A DNA stretch of 64,000 nt from CAYZGU01 sp964478165 (GCA_964478165.1 CAYZGU010000041.1:62001-126000); one strand, 5' to 3'. Numbered from the stretch's first letter, positions 29,621-40,676 are shown. The notes: generated by a model from the sequence alone, not told the origin. Made by a program: numbers and translations.

Positions 29621-31943
29621 TCAACACGCGGAGCTCATGGAATTACCTTCCCACTCACACCTTTCAATCCAGTCTTGCGCTTTGCGTTGAAGACCAATCG
29701 ACAAGCCACAATCCTCACCCCACTGCTCAAACTGTGAAATCGCTCGTACATACTCGCCGAGACGGTATAGATTCAGCCCTAGTAGCCAAGGAGTGTTCAC
29801 GCCGTAACACTCGATGCGACAAGCGCAAATTAGAAGCTTTCTGCAAGTAGTCCTTCGATGCAGAGTACTCCCCATCAAAATAGAGTTTCCAACCGAACAG
29901 GTAAAATGTAAACGCCCATTGTGGCTTCTCATCTAGGGCTTCGTGGAGGAGATTCAGCTTGGCCATGCTCGATACTCCTCCAACCATCACTTTTTATACG
30001 TGCCTTCGTACTCGCAGATTCAAGTCCAAACGTTGCAAGTTTGGCTTCCGCACGGCGATTGAGTGAATGGGACGCACCGAGCGTGGACACCTCGTGGTAG
30101 CAAGATTGAGCTGGGTCATGTCTTTCCGCCCGCCAATTGATGTCGACTTGCAGATCCTTGGCCTCCGCAATCTGGATCAACGATGCCTTCGAATCCGAGG
30201 CAATCTTCGCCGCCCATCTATTAGGCTGATGATAGTTTGTTGCGCGAAAATGTCCCTACATAAGTCCACGCATATAGCTTGGACGTTCCGTATCGATCTT
30301 GTGGATTCGCTGAAACAAGTGAATCGTCCGTTCAAAATCCAATCCCCGATGCGATTTCCAAGCCGCTGTGGGAAGTCCGGCGGCCTCGTGCGCGCATGGC
30401 TTTTCGAAAATGCTAGGCCAACTCAACACATGGTCCGAAACCTTTAAGTCCTCACCAGTTAACTGAACATTTTTTAGAAATTCGCACCATTCCTTCACGA
30501 GTCGTGAGAACGTTTTGTAGTAGACACGTTTAAAATCGCCTGTCGGAAAAACGCGTTAAATGCGTCCATCGCATATACATCGACAAGGTAGCGCACAAAC
30601 GAACCTGCAAGCGTATAAACACGTGATGGCGCCTGTTCCCCCAGAAACTGGTCCCCATAATCGTCTCCATCTCAGGGGCAATGCCTAACTCGCACAGGGC
30701 CTTACTCAATTGGTGCCCCGTCAATTTGCCTCCATCCCAGTCCGCTTGGCACCGCGATGCCCTCATGAAGACCAGACTTGATAATCAGCTTGAAGGACCG
30801 GTGCCAATTCCCAGTTAGAACGTGCGCCAATTCTTGTTCAATATGTGGGTGCGGAAAATCTTGATAATTCATATGGAACGTATGACCCAGCGGCTCTGCA
30901 ATGCCAGTATGGGGTATACCGATGAAATGCTTTTTTCTGCTCCGGTGAACTATAGATATACACGCGAATCTTACGAGGGCTGTCCACGTAAAGATAGTCA
31001 CTCAGCTGTGCGTACCGAAATTCTCAATCTTGTACAATCCATTCAAGTTGGCATTCGACTTTCGAACCTTTCTCATAGAGAATCTTAAAGTGTTGCGTCT
31101 CTCGGATGCCTCGTAGGCGTTTCTCGATATACGTTCGCGCCGGACGCAGACCGAGTTCAGCATAGTTCAAATAGTCCACCAATACATACTTACTACTAGA
31201 ATTAAATGCACTCGCGCATAAACATCCACAAAACGCAATTTGAATCGATAAAGTCTTTAGAAGTGCAATATCGGCGACAGCTCCACCTGACGGTCAAATG
31301 CCAACATGTTACTCGCAAACAGCAAACACAGCCATGTCAACAGAAGAGTTGGCCCACGAGCAATTAGCAAACTGTCGCTAATCGTAATCTGCTCATCATA
31401 TATTGGTCCGGGAAAGTATCCGAAAATCGGATGATCTCCGAAGACTGGTGGGTGAAACAGAAGATTCTGCGCGAGCGCTAGCAATGTGGCCAGAATGTAC
31501 GCAAGATAGCCGAAATACGCATTCCAACTGCGCTTGAACCACAATCCGACAAACACCCCTACTGCGGTTGGGTATCCACAGCTTACCACGGACAAGAGCT
31601 AATAGAACGCGAAACCTTGAAGTAAATCGCAATTTTTGACGCGCTGGGCATTTAGGGAAACAATGACAAGCGGTGCGACAAGGAGAATCACACTACTCAC
31701 AAATGCCATCCAAAACAGTCCCATAACGACCTGATGGGAGGAACCTTTGAGAGAATATGGCTGAGATTTAAAGCGCTGCACGGCCACTATAGCATTCTGC
31801 GCTGCAGCGAACGAAATTCCAATCGCAACAACCGTGCAGAATTCGAATCCCAAAAGATTAAACAATGGAAGACAAGAAAGGAGTAGTCCCAATCCTTTCA
31901 AAGAAACGAACCAGAGCCCATAGGAAACGGTTTTTAGAATCAT
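29621..31943 (-). pseudogene. Decayed membrane-anchored peptidase-MA-like protein with TPR-like tail
   Basis: Reading across frames reconstructs a protein of roughly 770 residues. The first 230 codons (31943 to about 31260) encode six or seven membrane segments, interrupted by a single in-frame TAG at 31599-31601. After a frameshift near 31265 comes LRPARTYIEKRLRGIRET, then an in-frame TGA at 31024-31026, then KIRVYIYSSPEQKK. A shift in an A-run near 30930 leads to IGIPHTGIAEP and HIEQELAHVL with LHEGIAV, the degenerate counterpart of the HExxH and EG zinc-peptidase motifs. Later frames hold APSRVYTLAGSFVRYLVD and TPR-like helices (WLLGLNLYRLGEYVRAI). At least three frameshifts and two stops make it nonfunctional. 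Confidence 0.75.
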
Positions 31944-32402
31944 AAGTCACACCCACAATGGGATATGGGCACTCGACGCGCAAGGGGTCTGGAACTTGGC
32001 ATCAACCAGGTTAGAGTTGTGAACTCTGTGGACTAGCCGCGGAGAAAGTTATGGCACTAGCAAGCGTGAATTGACGATTGGACAAAGTGAGCTACACCAA
32101 AGGTTAATCTTCAGAATGCTGCTGACAGCAGCGGATTGGCTGCCGTAAAACGAAACGTGAAAATGACGTATATCTCCGAACGCGGCCGGGATGTCATCAT
32201 ATCCCAATCCATTTGGTCAAATCTTATGAACTAACAGGTCTCGCATCTGATGATCACCAATCGAAAAGGACTGCGCAGACAAACACAGGCCCCCCATCGC
32301 TCACCAATCACGACATCTGTCTGTAAATTGCAAGCCAAGACTTCATAATGCGTTGGATTACAACTTACGCAGAATGAACTCCCGTCGGTTAGGAGGAGTC
32401 TA
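31944..32402. other. Intergenic region
   Basis: A 459-base gap between RNase J and the decayed peptidase gene, both on the minus strand. No coding frame, promoter or terminator was convincing. Confidence 0.4.
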
Positions 32403-34070
32403 CTAGACTCGCATGACCACCGGCAAGACCATTGGACGTCGATCGGTTTGCTTTGTCAAGAATCGGCTCAGTACTGTTCTTACCTCCTCCTGCACGGTTT
32501 CTTCTTCACTTTTACTTTCTACACTCATATGCTCCAAAGCATGTATGACAACCATCCTGGCTTCGTTCATCAATGTTTCGGATTCGTCCATGTATACGAA
32601 ACCTCTCGACACCATATCTGGACCGGCAACGAGATCTCCAGTACTACCATCCAGCACGGTAATCGGAATCACAATGCCATCCTGTGATAGCTGATGTCGG
32701 TCATGAAGCACGATGTCTTCAATTGCCATATCAATATTTCCATCCACCAGAACGCGACCTACCGGCACTTCTCCGTGGATTTCACACGAATCAGATTTCA
32801 AGTGCACACAATCCCCATCTTCCGCGAGAACAATATTGTCGTACGAGATTCCCACTGCTTCTGCAAGCTCCGCGTGATGAACTAGATTGCTGTACTCCCC
32901 GTGCATCGGCATGAAAAATTTAGGGCGCACCAAATTAAGCATCAATTTAAGGTCCTCCTGAGCGCCATGTCCAGAAACATGCACGTGCGCGTTTTTCTCA
33001 TGAAGCACGTGTGCACCGCGACGGAGTAGGTGGTTTATCATGTGTGCAACCGATTTTTCATTACCCGGAATCAATCTCGCCGACATTACAACCGTGTCGC
33101 CTGGATCAATCCGCAGAAAAGCGTGGTTATCCATCGCCATGAGAGCCATTGCAGATCTCGGTTCACCCTGACTTCCTGTGCTGAGAACCGCCACTTCATG
33201 CGGACGAAACTGTTCAACTTCACGCGGGTTAATCAATAGATCGGGTGGTACATTTAGAAGTCCAAGCTCACGGCCAGTACGAATGTTATTAACTAAGGAA
33301 CGGCCACTGACAGCAACCAAGCGACGATGCGCTATGGCAAGATCGACAAATTGCTGAACGCGGTGTAGGCTGGACGAAAACGTCGAAAAGAAAAGACGCT
33401 GTTCAACATTTTGAAAAATGCGATTCAGATCACTGTATATGCTACGCTCAGAAGGAGTGAAACCCGGCCGATCGGCATTAGTACTATCCGAGACCAGTAG
33501 CAAGACCCCTTTTTCGCCAAGCGCGGCAAGCTTGTGAATTTCCGTAAGGCGGTCATCGCTTGGGGTAAGGTCAAACTTGAAATCCCCAGTATGAACAATG
33601 ACACCTACTGGCGTGTGGATGGCTACCGCCACTGCATCGGGAATACTATGAGTAACGTGGATAAATTCGACCCTGAAGTCACCAAGTTGCAGGTCTTGAT
33701 TAACGGTAACAACATTTAATTCGGCCTCTTTGAGAACATCATATTCGCGAAGTCGTCCTTTCGCAATGGCGAGCGTCAGTGCTGTAGCATAAACAGGAAC
33801 CTTAATCTGGCGCAGCACGTGTGCAAGTGCACCAATGTGGTCCTCATGAGCGTGCGTGAGGATGATTCCTCGAATCTTCTTCTGATTTTGAACAAGATAC
33901 GTTATGTCCGGAAAAACAAGGTCCACTCCGGGCATATCTGGTTCAGGAAACATAAGACCAGCATCGATAACGATAAGATCATCACCATGTTCGTAGACCA
34001 TCATGTTCAAGCCAAACTCACCCAATCCACCGATCGGGATGATTGACACACTACCTTGCGTTTCAGACAT
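32403..34070 (-). CDS. rnj: Ribonuclease J
   Basis: A 555-residue metallo-beta-lactamase/beta-CASP ribonuclease that processes and degrades mRNA and rRNA with 5'-exonuclease and endonuclease activity. The zinc motif HAHEDH is at 73-78, other ligands are in VTHSIPDA and VHTGDF, and beta-CASP motifs appear in LVSDSTNAD, LSTGSQGEP and HVSGHG (the last about residue 360). The C-terminal domain is of normal length. GGGAGG lies about eleven bases before the ATG. It starts 61 bases after leuS on the same strand and is likely cotranscribed with it, hence subject to the leuS leader. Confidence 0.95.
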   Translation of the reverse strand: MSETQGSVSIIPIGGLGEFGLNMMVYEHGDDLIVIDAGLMFPEPDMPGVDLVFPDITYLVQNQKKIRGIILTHAHEDHIGALAHVLRQIKVPVYATALTLAIAKGRLREYDVLKEAELNVVTVNQDLQLGDFRVEFIHVTHSIPDAVAVAIHTPVGVIVHTGDFKFDLTPSDDRLTEIHKLAALGEKGVLLLVSDSTNADRPGFTPSERSIYSDLNRIFQNVEQRLFFSTFSSSLHRVQQFVDLAIAHRRLVAVSGRSLVNNIRTGRELGLLNVPPDLLINPREVEQFRPHEVAVLSTGSQGEPRSAMALMAMDNHAFLRIDPGDTVVMSARLIPGNEKSVAHMINHLLRRGAHVLHEKNAHVHVSGHGAQEDLKLMLNLVRPKFFMPMHGEYSNLVHHAELAEAVGISYDNIVLAEDGDCVHLKSDSCEIHGEVPVGRVLVDGNIDMAIEDIVLHDRHQLSQDGIVIPITVLDGSTGDLVAGPDMVSRGFVYMDESETLMNEARMVVIHALEHMSVESKSEEETVQEEVRTVLSRFLTKQTDRRPMVLPVVMRV

Positions 34071-34131
34071 GATTCAACACACCTCCCACAACTAATCCTT
34101 CGACCAAACAACTTGACATTTTCCGATTAAT

Positions 34132-36681
34132 TCATACTACAATATTTACCAATCGATTGGGAACGACAATTAGCTTGCGCACCGCTTTTCCTTCGACGTA
34201 CTTTTGGATCCGTTCGTCAGCAAGCACGGTCTCTTCAACATCTTTGTTTGCTGTGTCCACTGGCAATTGAATTCGGCTGCGGACCTTTCCATTGACTTGC
34301 ACAACGATGGTCACCTCTTCACGCTTAAGCGCTTCCGGATCGTAAATCGGCCATGGTGCATGTGCGATCAGCTCATGTTCGTCGAGTCGCTCCCATATTT
34401 CTTCGGCAATGTGGGGCGCGTATGGGGCAAGCAATCGCAGGAAAGTCTTGATTACACATTCGGGCACGCGTTCGGCTTGCGTTGCGGCATTAACAAACAC
34501 CATCATATGGCTAATTGCCGTGTTCATTTTATCTATGGATTCGGTATCGTCCGTCACGTCCTTTATCGTCTGGTTCAGCACCTTCCAGAGTTCCGAATCG
34601 CTATCGACGGGCGCATCGATAATCCTACTGCTACATTGACCGGTGTCTACATCAATAACCAGCCGCCAAACTCGCTGGAGAAATCGGTACACGCCCTCGA
34701 CACTGCGAGTCTGCCATGGCGCACTGACGCTCAGAGGTCCAATAAACAGTTCGTAGAGCCGCAGCGCATCTGCACCATATCGATTAATTACCTCTTCAGG
34801 CGTAACGACGTTGAAACGGGACTTTGACATCTTCTCAATCTGGGTATTCACACGTACTCCGGACGATTTGACAAACCACTCTCCCTCCCGTTCTTCCACT
34901 TCATTTGGCGAAAAATATTTTCCATTGTCGTCCTGGTAGGAATACGCAAGAATCATCCCTTGGTTGAAGAGTTTGCGAAACGGCTCCTTGGTGGACACGA
35001 TTCCACAATCATAGAGCACCTTGTGCCAGAACCGGGCATAGAGCAGATGAAGGACGGCATGCTCTGCGCCGCCTACATAGAGATCTACCGGCAGCCAATA
35101 GCGCTCAGCCTCAGACGACCAGGGTTCCTTGTCGTTGTGCGGGTCTATGTACCGCAGATAGTACCAGCAGGAACCCGCCCACTGCGGCATGGTGTTGGTT
35201 TCTCGGACCCCTGTCCGTCCATCTGGCAGCGTGATCATCAGCCAGTCCTTCGGGGCCCGGGCTAGTGGTGGCTTACCATCAGGCATGGGTCTATACTCAT
35301 CGACGGGTGGCAGTTCGACTGGGAGTTGCTCCTCAGGCAACGTGATGATGCTACCATCTTCAAGTTGAACCGTTGGAAACGGTTCACCCCAATATCGTTG
35401 ACGCGAGAAGAGCCAATCTCGCAGACGATACTGAACTTCGCGCTTCCCTTTTCCCTCATCTTCCAGCCAATCAACCATCTTGCGATTTGCCGTATTGACA
35501 TTGAGCCCGTTGAGGAAACCACTATTTATTACTGGTCCATCACCGAGATAAGCCTTTCCGCCGAAGTCAGTCGGGGGCTCGATGGTCCGAATGATGGGCA
35601 GATTATACAACTCAGCAAATTCCCAGTCGCGTTCGTCCTGCCCGGGAACGGCCATGATTGCCCCCTTACCATATCCCATCAAAACGTAATCGGCCACCCA
35701 GATTGGAATCGCTTCCTCAGTAACAGGATTAATTGCATAAGCACCGGTAAACACGCCGGATTTTTCTTTGGCAAGGTCCGTCCGCTGCAGATCGGTCTTG
35801 TTCCTTGCGCCGTCCACATATACGCGAACAGCGGTTCGATGTTCATCAGTCGCTATCTGTTCAACCAGCGGATGTTCTGGTGCGAAGACACAATATGTAG
35901 CACCGAACAGAGTATCGGGACGCGTGGTAAAAACCGAAAACGCCTCGTTGAGATGCTCAATCCTAAAAACGATCTCCGCTCCCTCCGATCGTCCAATCCA
36001 ATTACGCTGCATCTCTTTGATACCTTCAGGCCAGTCCACAGCTTCAAGATCCTCAAGGAGTCGTTCGGCATACGCAGTAATTTTCAGCATCCACTGTCGC
36101 ATCAGGCGCCGTTCCACGGGATCGCCAGTTTCGACGTATTTTCCGTCCTTGACTTCCTCATTTGATAGGACCGTTCCCATTTTAGGACACCAATTCACAG
36201 GCACATCGGCCAAATACGCCAACCCTTTCTCGTGGAGTTTAAGAAAAATCCACTGCGTCCATTTGTAGTACTTGGATGAGGACGTGCTTATCTCACGATC
36301 CCAGTCGTACGAAAAACCTATCCGCTTAATCTGATCTCGGAATTTATCAATATTTCGGCGCGTAATGACAGAAGGATGGATGTTCTCTCGTTCTGCCGTA
36401 CGTTCAATTGTGAGTCCGAATGAATCCCAGCCCATCGGATGCAGCACGTTATATCCTTGCATTCGTCGCATACGTGCAAGCACATCGGTAGCGGTATAGC
36501 CTTCTGGATGTCCAATGTGCAATCCTGCGCCGGAAGTGTAGGGAAACATGTCCAGAATGTAGCACTTTGGTTTCCCCTTCCACTCCTTGGGATTGTCGGA
36601 TGTCCGAAACGTCTTACGCTCCTCCCAAATGCTTTGCCACTTAGGCTCTATCGCAAGGGGATTGTAGTGATGTGCTGCCAT
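34132..36681 (-). CDS. leuS: Leucyl-tRNA synthetase
   Basis: An 849-residue class I aminoacyl-tRNA synthetase that charges tRNA(Leu). HIGH is at 55-58 and KMSKS at 617-621; the CP1 editing domain (with TTRPDTLFGATY and VWVADYVLMGYGKGAIMAVP) occupies about 225-415, and the C-terminal anticodon and tail domains are complete, ending in KLIVVPNRLVNIVV. GGAGGAG stands before the ATG. A sigma-70 promoter, Leu-rich leader ORF and intrinsic terminator precede the gene (36760-37051), implying transcription attenuation. rnj follows at 61 bases. Confidence 0.97.
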   Translation of the reverse strand: MAAHHYNPLAIEPKWQSIWEERKTFRTSDNPKEWKGKPKCYILDMFPYTSGAGLHIGHPEGYTATDVLARMRRMQGYNVLHPMGWDSFGLTIERTAERENIHPSVITRRNIDKFRDQIKRIGFSYDWDREISTSSSKYYKWTQWIFLKLHEKGLAYLADVPVNWCPKMGTVLSNEEVKDGKYVETGDPVERRLMRQWMLKITAYAERLLEDLEAVDWPEGIKEMQRNWIGRSEGAEIVFRIEHLNEAFSVFTTRPDTLFGATYCVFAPEHPLVEQIATDEHRTAVRVYVDGARNKTDLQRTDLAKEKSGVFTGAYAINPVTEEAIPIWVADYVLMGYGKGAIMAVPGQDERDWEFAELYNLPIIRTIEPPTDFGGKAYLGDGPVINSGFLNGLNVNTANRKMVDWLEDEGKGKREVQYRLRDWLFSRQRYWGEPFPTVQLEDGSIITLPEEQLPVELPPVDEYRPMPDGKPPLARAPKDWLMITLPDGRTGVRETNTMPQWAGSCWYYLRYIDPHNDKEPWSSEAERYWLPVDLYVGGAEHAVLHLLYARFWHKVLYDCGIVSTKEPFRKLFNQGMILAYSYQDDNGKYFSPNEVEEREGEWFVKSSGVRVNTQIEKMSKSRFNVVTPEEVINRYGADALRLYELFIGPLSVSAPWQTRSVEGVYRFLQRVWRLVIDVDTGQCSSRIIDAPVDSDSELWKVLNQTIKDVTDDTESIDKMNTAISHMMVFVNAATQAERVPECVIKTFLRLLAPYAPHIAEEIWERLDEHELIAHAPWPIYDPEALKREEVTIVVQVNGKVRSRIQLPVDTANKDVEETVLADERIQKYVEGKAVRKLIVVPNRLVNIVV

Positions 36682-36759
36682 TTGGCTCCTCCAAATCTGT
36701 ACAGATTATACGACTGAGCATTCCTGGTGAATTCAGGCTATGCTTCCTTCGACAGCGAA

Positions 36760-36867
36760 CTACGACGTAAAAAGCCCATCACCGAAACACTCGGGGATGG
36801 GCTGTAGATTCAAGAAAAGAAATAAGAACGTTCGAATGTCCTCTTGATACCCCACTGCCAACCACAT
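36760..36867 (-). CDS. Putative Leu-rich leader peptide of leuS
   Basis: A 35-codon frame from an ATG at 36867 (MWLAVG) ends at 36760. It carries four Leu codons in nine (FLFLFLNLQ), using TTA, CTT, TTG and CTA, directly before the 5' arm of the terminator at 36773-36803, and it reads on through the hairpin. A longer in-frame version starts at a GTG at 37005. The ribosome binding site of the short form is weak. The peptide would serve as a sensor of charged tRNA(Leu). This is inference from position and codon content; the frame may be fortuitous. Confidence 0.4.
   Translation of the reverse strand: MWLAVGYQEDIRTFLFLFLNLQPIPECFGDGLFTS
36769..36803 (-). terminator. Intrinsic terminator (attenuator) in the leuS leader
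   Basis: On the minus strand AGCCCATC pairs with GATGGGCT, and inside it CCGA pairs with TCGG around a GTGTT loop, with one internal mismatch. TTTT then A follow the stem. It lies between the promoter and the leuS start, about 90 bases ahead of the ATG, so it must be bypassed for leuS expression. Confidence 0.75.
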
Positions 36868-37021
36868 AAGCAAATCCCATAAATCCGAGATAATGAGCCA
36901 TGTACTGATTGCATTCTCAAACGTGCTAGCAACGGAGTTGCTTATGAGCAAAGCTCGGACAAGCACAGTTCCAAGCTTCAAATGAAAACTTACGTCTTTT
37001 TGCACTCCATCACTTAGTTGA

Positions 37022-37051
37022 ATTGTACCGTATAACGCCGCATAAAGTCAA
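37022..37051 (-). promoter_or_regulatory. Sigma-70 promoter of the leuS-rnj operon
   Basis: On the minus strand TTGACT (37046-37051) and TACAAT (37022-37027) are separated by 18 bases. Transcription would start near 37015, giving a leader of about 330 bases before leuS. Confidence 0.7.
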
Positions 37052-37617
37052 GGCACCCAGAATCCTTCGGCGAAGGAGGCGAATTCGAATGTCTTCTTCG
37101 AGGACTTGCTAATTAAGAGAATCCTGAAAACAATATTGAAGGACAAAGCGCTATCCCGAATGCCGCAATAACATATCCTTAAATACCATCATCAGACTAG
37201 ATCTGTCCTAATAGTTCATGATTCATCACACCAAATTCAGTCGCCAGCTCACATACGTTCTCGCGTGCTATTCTAATCTGAATACAGTGGTTGCTCAAGC
37301 CAGGCTAACGTAACGGCATGGCAGCTAATCAGCCGTCGGGCTGAACACCTAAGATTTTCCACTAGAGCATGCCACTCCCCAGTTTATCGAAGCGGGCCTA
37401 GTATCCACAGCACATTCTTGGTCAACAGAGGTTGCGAACGGAAAGTCGAACGACGTCCGATCTGAAACTGACTACGATGATGAATTGAAATGTATCCACT
37501 GGAAGTGCACATACAACGCATGAAGAAAAAACAAGCCATCGAATAGTGTCTTCGTGTGCCACATCTAAGATTTAGGGCGAGTGAGAGTCAGAAACATGCA
37601 GAGAGTCACTTTGTCTT
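37052..37617. other. Intergenic region
   Basis: About 570 bases between the leuS promoter and the next gene's stop codon. No coding frame, RNA gene or strong hairpin was recognised. Confidence 0.4.
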
Positions 37618-39594
37618 TTAACCGAACCACACACCGTAAGCCCGGGATACTTCATCTCCCATGGTGGCGAGAACTCCCCATACAATTCCTGCTGTAAAGA
37701 AGTGTCCTAGTGCAATGCCCAGAAATCCCGGAATTAGTTTGCGGTACAGACCGATTCCGCCAAATCGAGTAATAAGAACTTTGAAGACCCAGGCCGATAG
37801 AAATGCTCCCCACAGTGGATCGCCATAAGCCGTCACCATTGCGAATCCGAGTGGATGAAACGGGAATTGGAGAAAACAGCGGCGGAGTATCGACAATGCC
37901 GTTGTGAAAGCGAATCCAATTCCAACCGCAGTCGTTCGCACGACATCGGGTGGATCGGGAGCGATGAGATAGCGTCTCAACATCTCGTACTCCTGCAAGA
38001 TAAGGGATGCGCCGCGTGTCCCGCCGCGAATACCATCCCCGCCGTCAAGACTATTAGCGCCATATCTGTAGAAAGTGTCAAGGTTCATCCAATAGCCAAC
38101 AGACAAACCGAGCCCAAGTCCGAGCATAATCACCAATGCCATTCTCCGATGACGCATATCTACGGCCTCTCCGAGCTTCATGGACTCAAGTTGATACGCC
38201 ATGAACGAAGGGAAATACCCACGAGATAAGAAGGTGAGGCTTGCAAAAACACTTAAGTTTTGAAAGCTGCCCCTCTGAATAAAAGCACCAGATCCGAGCG
38301 CATTAAGCATTAGTCGCTTATGCTCGCCATACGGGAACAACCATATCATCGGCGCACCTGCCTGGGCGCGAATTTTGGTGTAAACCAGTGCGAAGGCAAA
38401 GATTAACCCAAAATAGACCAACACGGTACCTATTGACATTCCTGCCGCGACGCACCAAACACAAAGGAACGCTACCCCGCAGATAGCGCCAAAAAAGGCA
38501 ATCCGATATGACAGCGGTTCACAACTATCGTCGAGCTCCTGTCTACCTAGGGCTTTACCGATTGCATTACCGACCGACTTCCGCGAGACCCAGATGAGAG
38601 CAATAGATATAGCGAGAAATGCTCCGCTGCTCTGATCGTGTACGTAAGGCACACCAGGTAAATTGTAACCCATCGCCGATATACCAACAGCCTCAAGCTT
38701 AATCACCAGATAGAAAAACCACACAGAGAAATTCACATCCAGTGGCATCAGGTACGCTAGGCCGAAAATCGCGGGACGTAACTGAAAAGCAAATGGACTT
38801 AACGCACTCCATGGCGACTCCGTAAATAGCGCGCCGAAATCAAAACTTTTGCCAAGTGCGGGAAATCCTGGAATAAAGGCGTGAATGATGTTACAGAGGT
38901 TATAGACAAACGCTAATCCAAAACCGACCCACATGTAACGATTTTTAAAGAACGGGGCGACAAGCGAGCCATTTGATGCTGGGCGCGCGATTTCCAGGCC
39001 AAATTTGGCCACCGGAAAGACCAAGCGTTCCTCGTCCATCCACCTCCTTCGAAAAAGGACAACTAGACAGAGCATGGTCCAAAACAATGCAACAAACATC
39101 AATGTCCATGCCAGAAGTGGCGTCAACCACGCACCCCAAGGGACCGAACCATTCGAATCCCCACCCTCGTATGACTGTAGGATAGCGCTCTTATCGCTGA
39201 CCACGAGCCAGCTCGGCAGATATTGATTAAATAGCGCATATTCATTTTCAGGAGTGGCATAATAGAATGGGGCGGTAAGAACTGGCAAGAAATATCTTAG
39301 CATCCCAACTGAAGACATCGAAACTGCAATTCCAACAGTGCAGTAGACCACGATAATCTCTGGTTGCGAGAAGCTAAGAACTCTGGCACATCGGCGGAGC
39401 AACGGATTCAGCGCTGTCATGAAAATGAGGACCGCTACAGCTGGAATCGGTGGGACTGATTCACCGATTTGAACCGCATGGTTAACCAGTCCAGTGACGC
39501 GTATCCAATAATTACCGATCACCACGAACACCACGGATAGAACCACGGCGCGTGATGTCAGACCAACTTGAGTTTGTCCTTGCTCGGTGAACAT
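37618..39594 (-). CDS. Polytopic membrane protein, DUF6785/DUF6784-like
   Basis: A membrane protein of about 658 residues with a dozen or more hydrophobic helices. Recognisable family segments are VLTAPFYYATPENEY, RRWMDEERLVFPVAK, FFKNRYMWVGFGLAF and AYGDPLWGAFLSAWVFK. I assign it to the DUF6785/6784-type family seen in Poribacteria and relatives; the function is unknown, possibly transport. The frame opens to 39702 with a TTG but those extra residues are not membrane-like; the ATG at 39594 (MFTEQGQ) fits the family start, with a poor ribosome binding site. A truncated relative is at 51211-51936. Confidence 0.8.
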   Translation of the reverse strand: MFTEQGQTQVGLTSRAVVLSVVFVVIGNYWIRVTGLVNHAVQIGESVPPIPAVAVLIFMTALNPLLRRCARVLSFSQPEIIVVYCTVGIAVSMSSVGMLRYFLPVLTAPFYYATPENEYALFNQYLPSWLVVSDKSAILQSYEGGDSNGSVPWGAWLTPLLAWTLMFVALFWTMLCLVVLFRRRWMDEERLVFPVAKFGLEIARPASNGSLVAPFFKNRYMWVGFGLAFVYNLCNIIHAFIPGFPALGKSFDFGALFTESPWSALSPFAFQLRPAIFGLAYLMPLDVNFSVWFFYLVIKLEAVGISAMGYNLPGVPYVHDQSSGAFLAISIALIWVSRKSVGNAIGKALGRQELDDSCEPLSYRIAFFGAICGVAFLCVWCVAAGMSIGTVLVYFGLIFAFALVYTKIRAQAGAPMIWLFPYGEHKRLMLNALGSGAFIQRGSFQNLSVFASLTFLSRGYFPSFMAYQLESMKLGEAVDMRHRRMALVIMLGLGLGLSVGYWMNLDTFYRYGANSLDGGDGIRGGTRGASLILQEYEMLRRYLIAPDPPDVVRTTAVGIGFAFTTALSILRRCFLQFPFHPLGFAMVTAYGDPLWGAFLSAWVFKVLITRFGGIGLYRKLIPGFLGIALGHFFTAGIVWGVLATMGDEVSRAYGVWFG

Positions 39595-40676
39595 AGCAAC
39601 AATGCCGCCTTGAGAGGATGCCGATTCTAGATTGTACCAAAAATGGATTGATGGAACAGCTCGCAGGGCAGCCACGAAAATGTAAGAAAGAATACTGTGC
39701 AAGACAGTTTGGACCGAGCGCGGTGTATTTCACTCGAAGGAAACTGCAAACTACCGCCTAGAAGATTCTCAATCCGGCTGAGGGGATCAACAGGATTCGA
39801 AGCTCAATCGAGTGCATCTTTTTGGCGGCGACGAATCACATGCAAATGAGATCTTTTAATTCCGTCACGTTAGAAAAATTTACAACACACCCCGCGCACT
39901 ATGCCGATACGCGTACGACCCCGCGAGAGTACTAGCAAATGACATCCTTTAGGTAAACAACCCATACAACCTTGCCGGAACTGCCCCCACAGCATCGATA
40001 CTAGCCTTGAATCGACGCACCATACTGTCCTTTAATGCAGGATTAGCAAATAATCCTGCACGACGACAAACTGCGCCGCATTCAAACCCAAGCATGAGAT
40101 ATGTTCTCTTCCTCTTTCCATGCTAATAACACTTTTCAATCTTCTTGATTGACTTGTCCAATTGCACCCACAATGTGCACACCCTAATCTTTAAACTCCC
40201 GAAGCTATATCGAGACATCGCTAAACCTCCTACGTCAGCAAACAGAAAACGTAGACTATCACATTGGAAAGCGCACCAGCTAGCTCCATGCCAAGGACAA
40301 ATCAAAAGCTTATTTCACGCACTGCCTGAGACGGGAACACCTAGAGACACCACATTGCTCATAACAAGTTCTGGCAGGCTATTAACAATAGTACTTCAGT
40401 GCAGGCACACCCACTCATGCAATGTGTAGGCCCACTTCTCTCAGCCGGATCTTCTTCACAATACCGAGCTGCCGTAGTAGCTTTCAGCATGAAGAGCTGA
40501 GGACATGCGCTAGATTCTTGGCGCATTGGGTCCAAAGAATTCCAGAGGCCTCTTCGGACCTTCTACGGCCCCTTTCTGACACCTAAATCAAATCCGATTT
40601 GGGGCGAAGCAGCCAATATTCGAATCGCTAGCGAACGCGTCTTCCGTCTAACCAATACAAGCCTTACGAGTTATCA

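Noticed and set aside
31024..31026. In-frame TGA in the peptidase pseudogene as selenocysteine, given the SelA-like gene at 11.8 kb
   Set aside because: The position is not an active site, other lesions (TAG, frameshifts) are present in the same gene, and the SelA-like protein is not a true SelA.
35326..36165. 279-codon frame opposite leuS
   Set aside because: It is a shadow of the strongly conserved leuS coding sequence.
36769..37020. T-box riboswitch ahead of leuS
   Set aside because: The conserved AGGGTGGNACCGCG element could not be found in the leader, so leader-peptide attenuation is preferred; a divergent T-box cannot be fully excluded.
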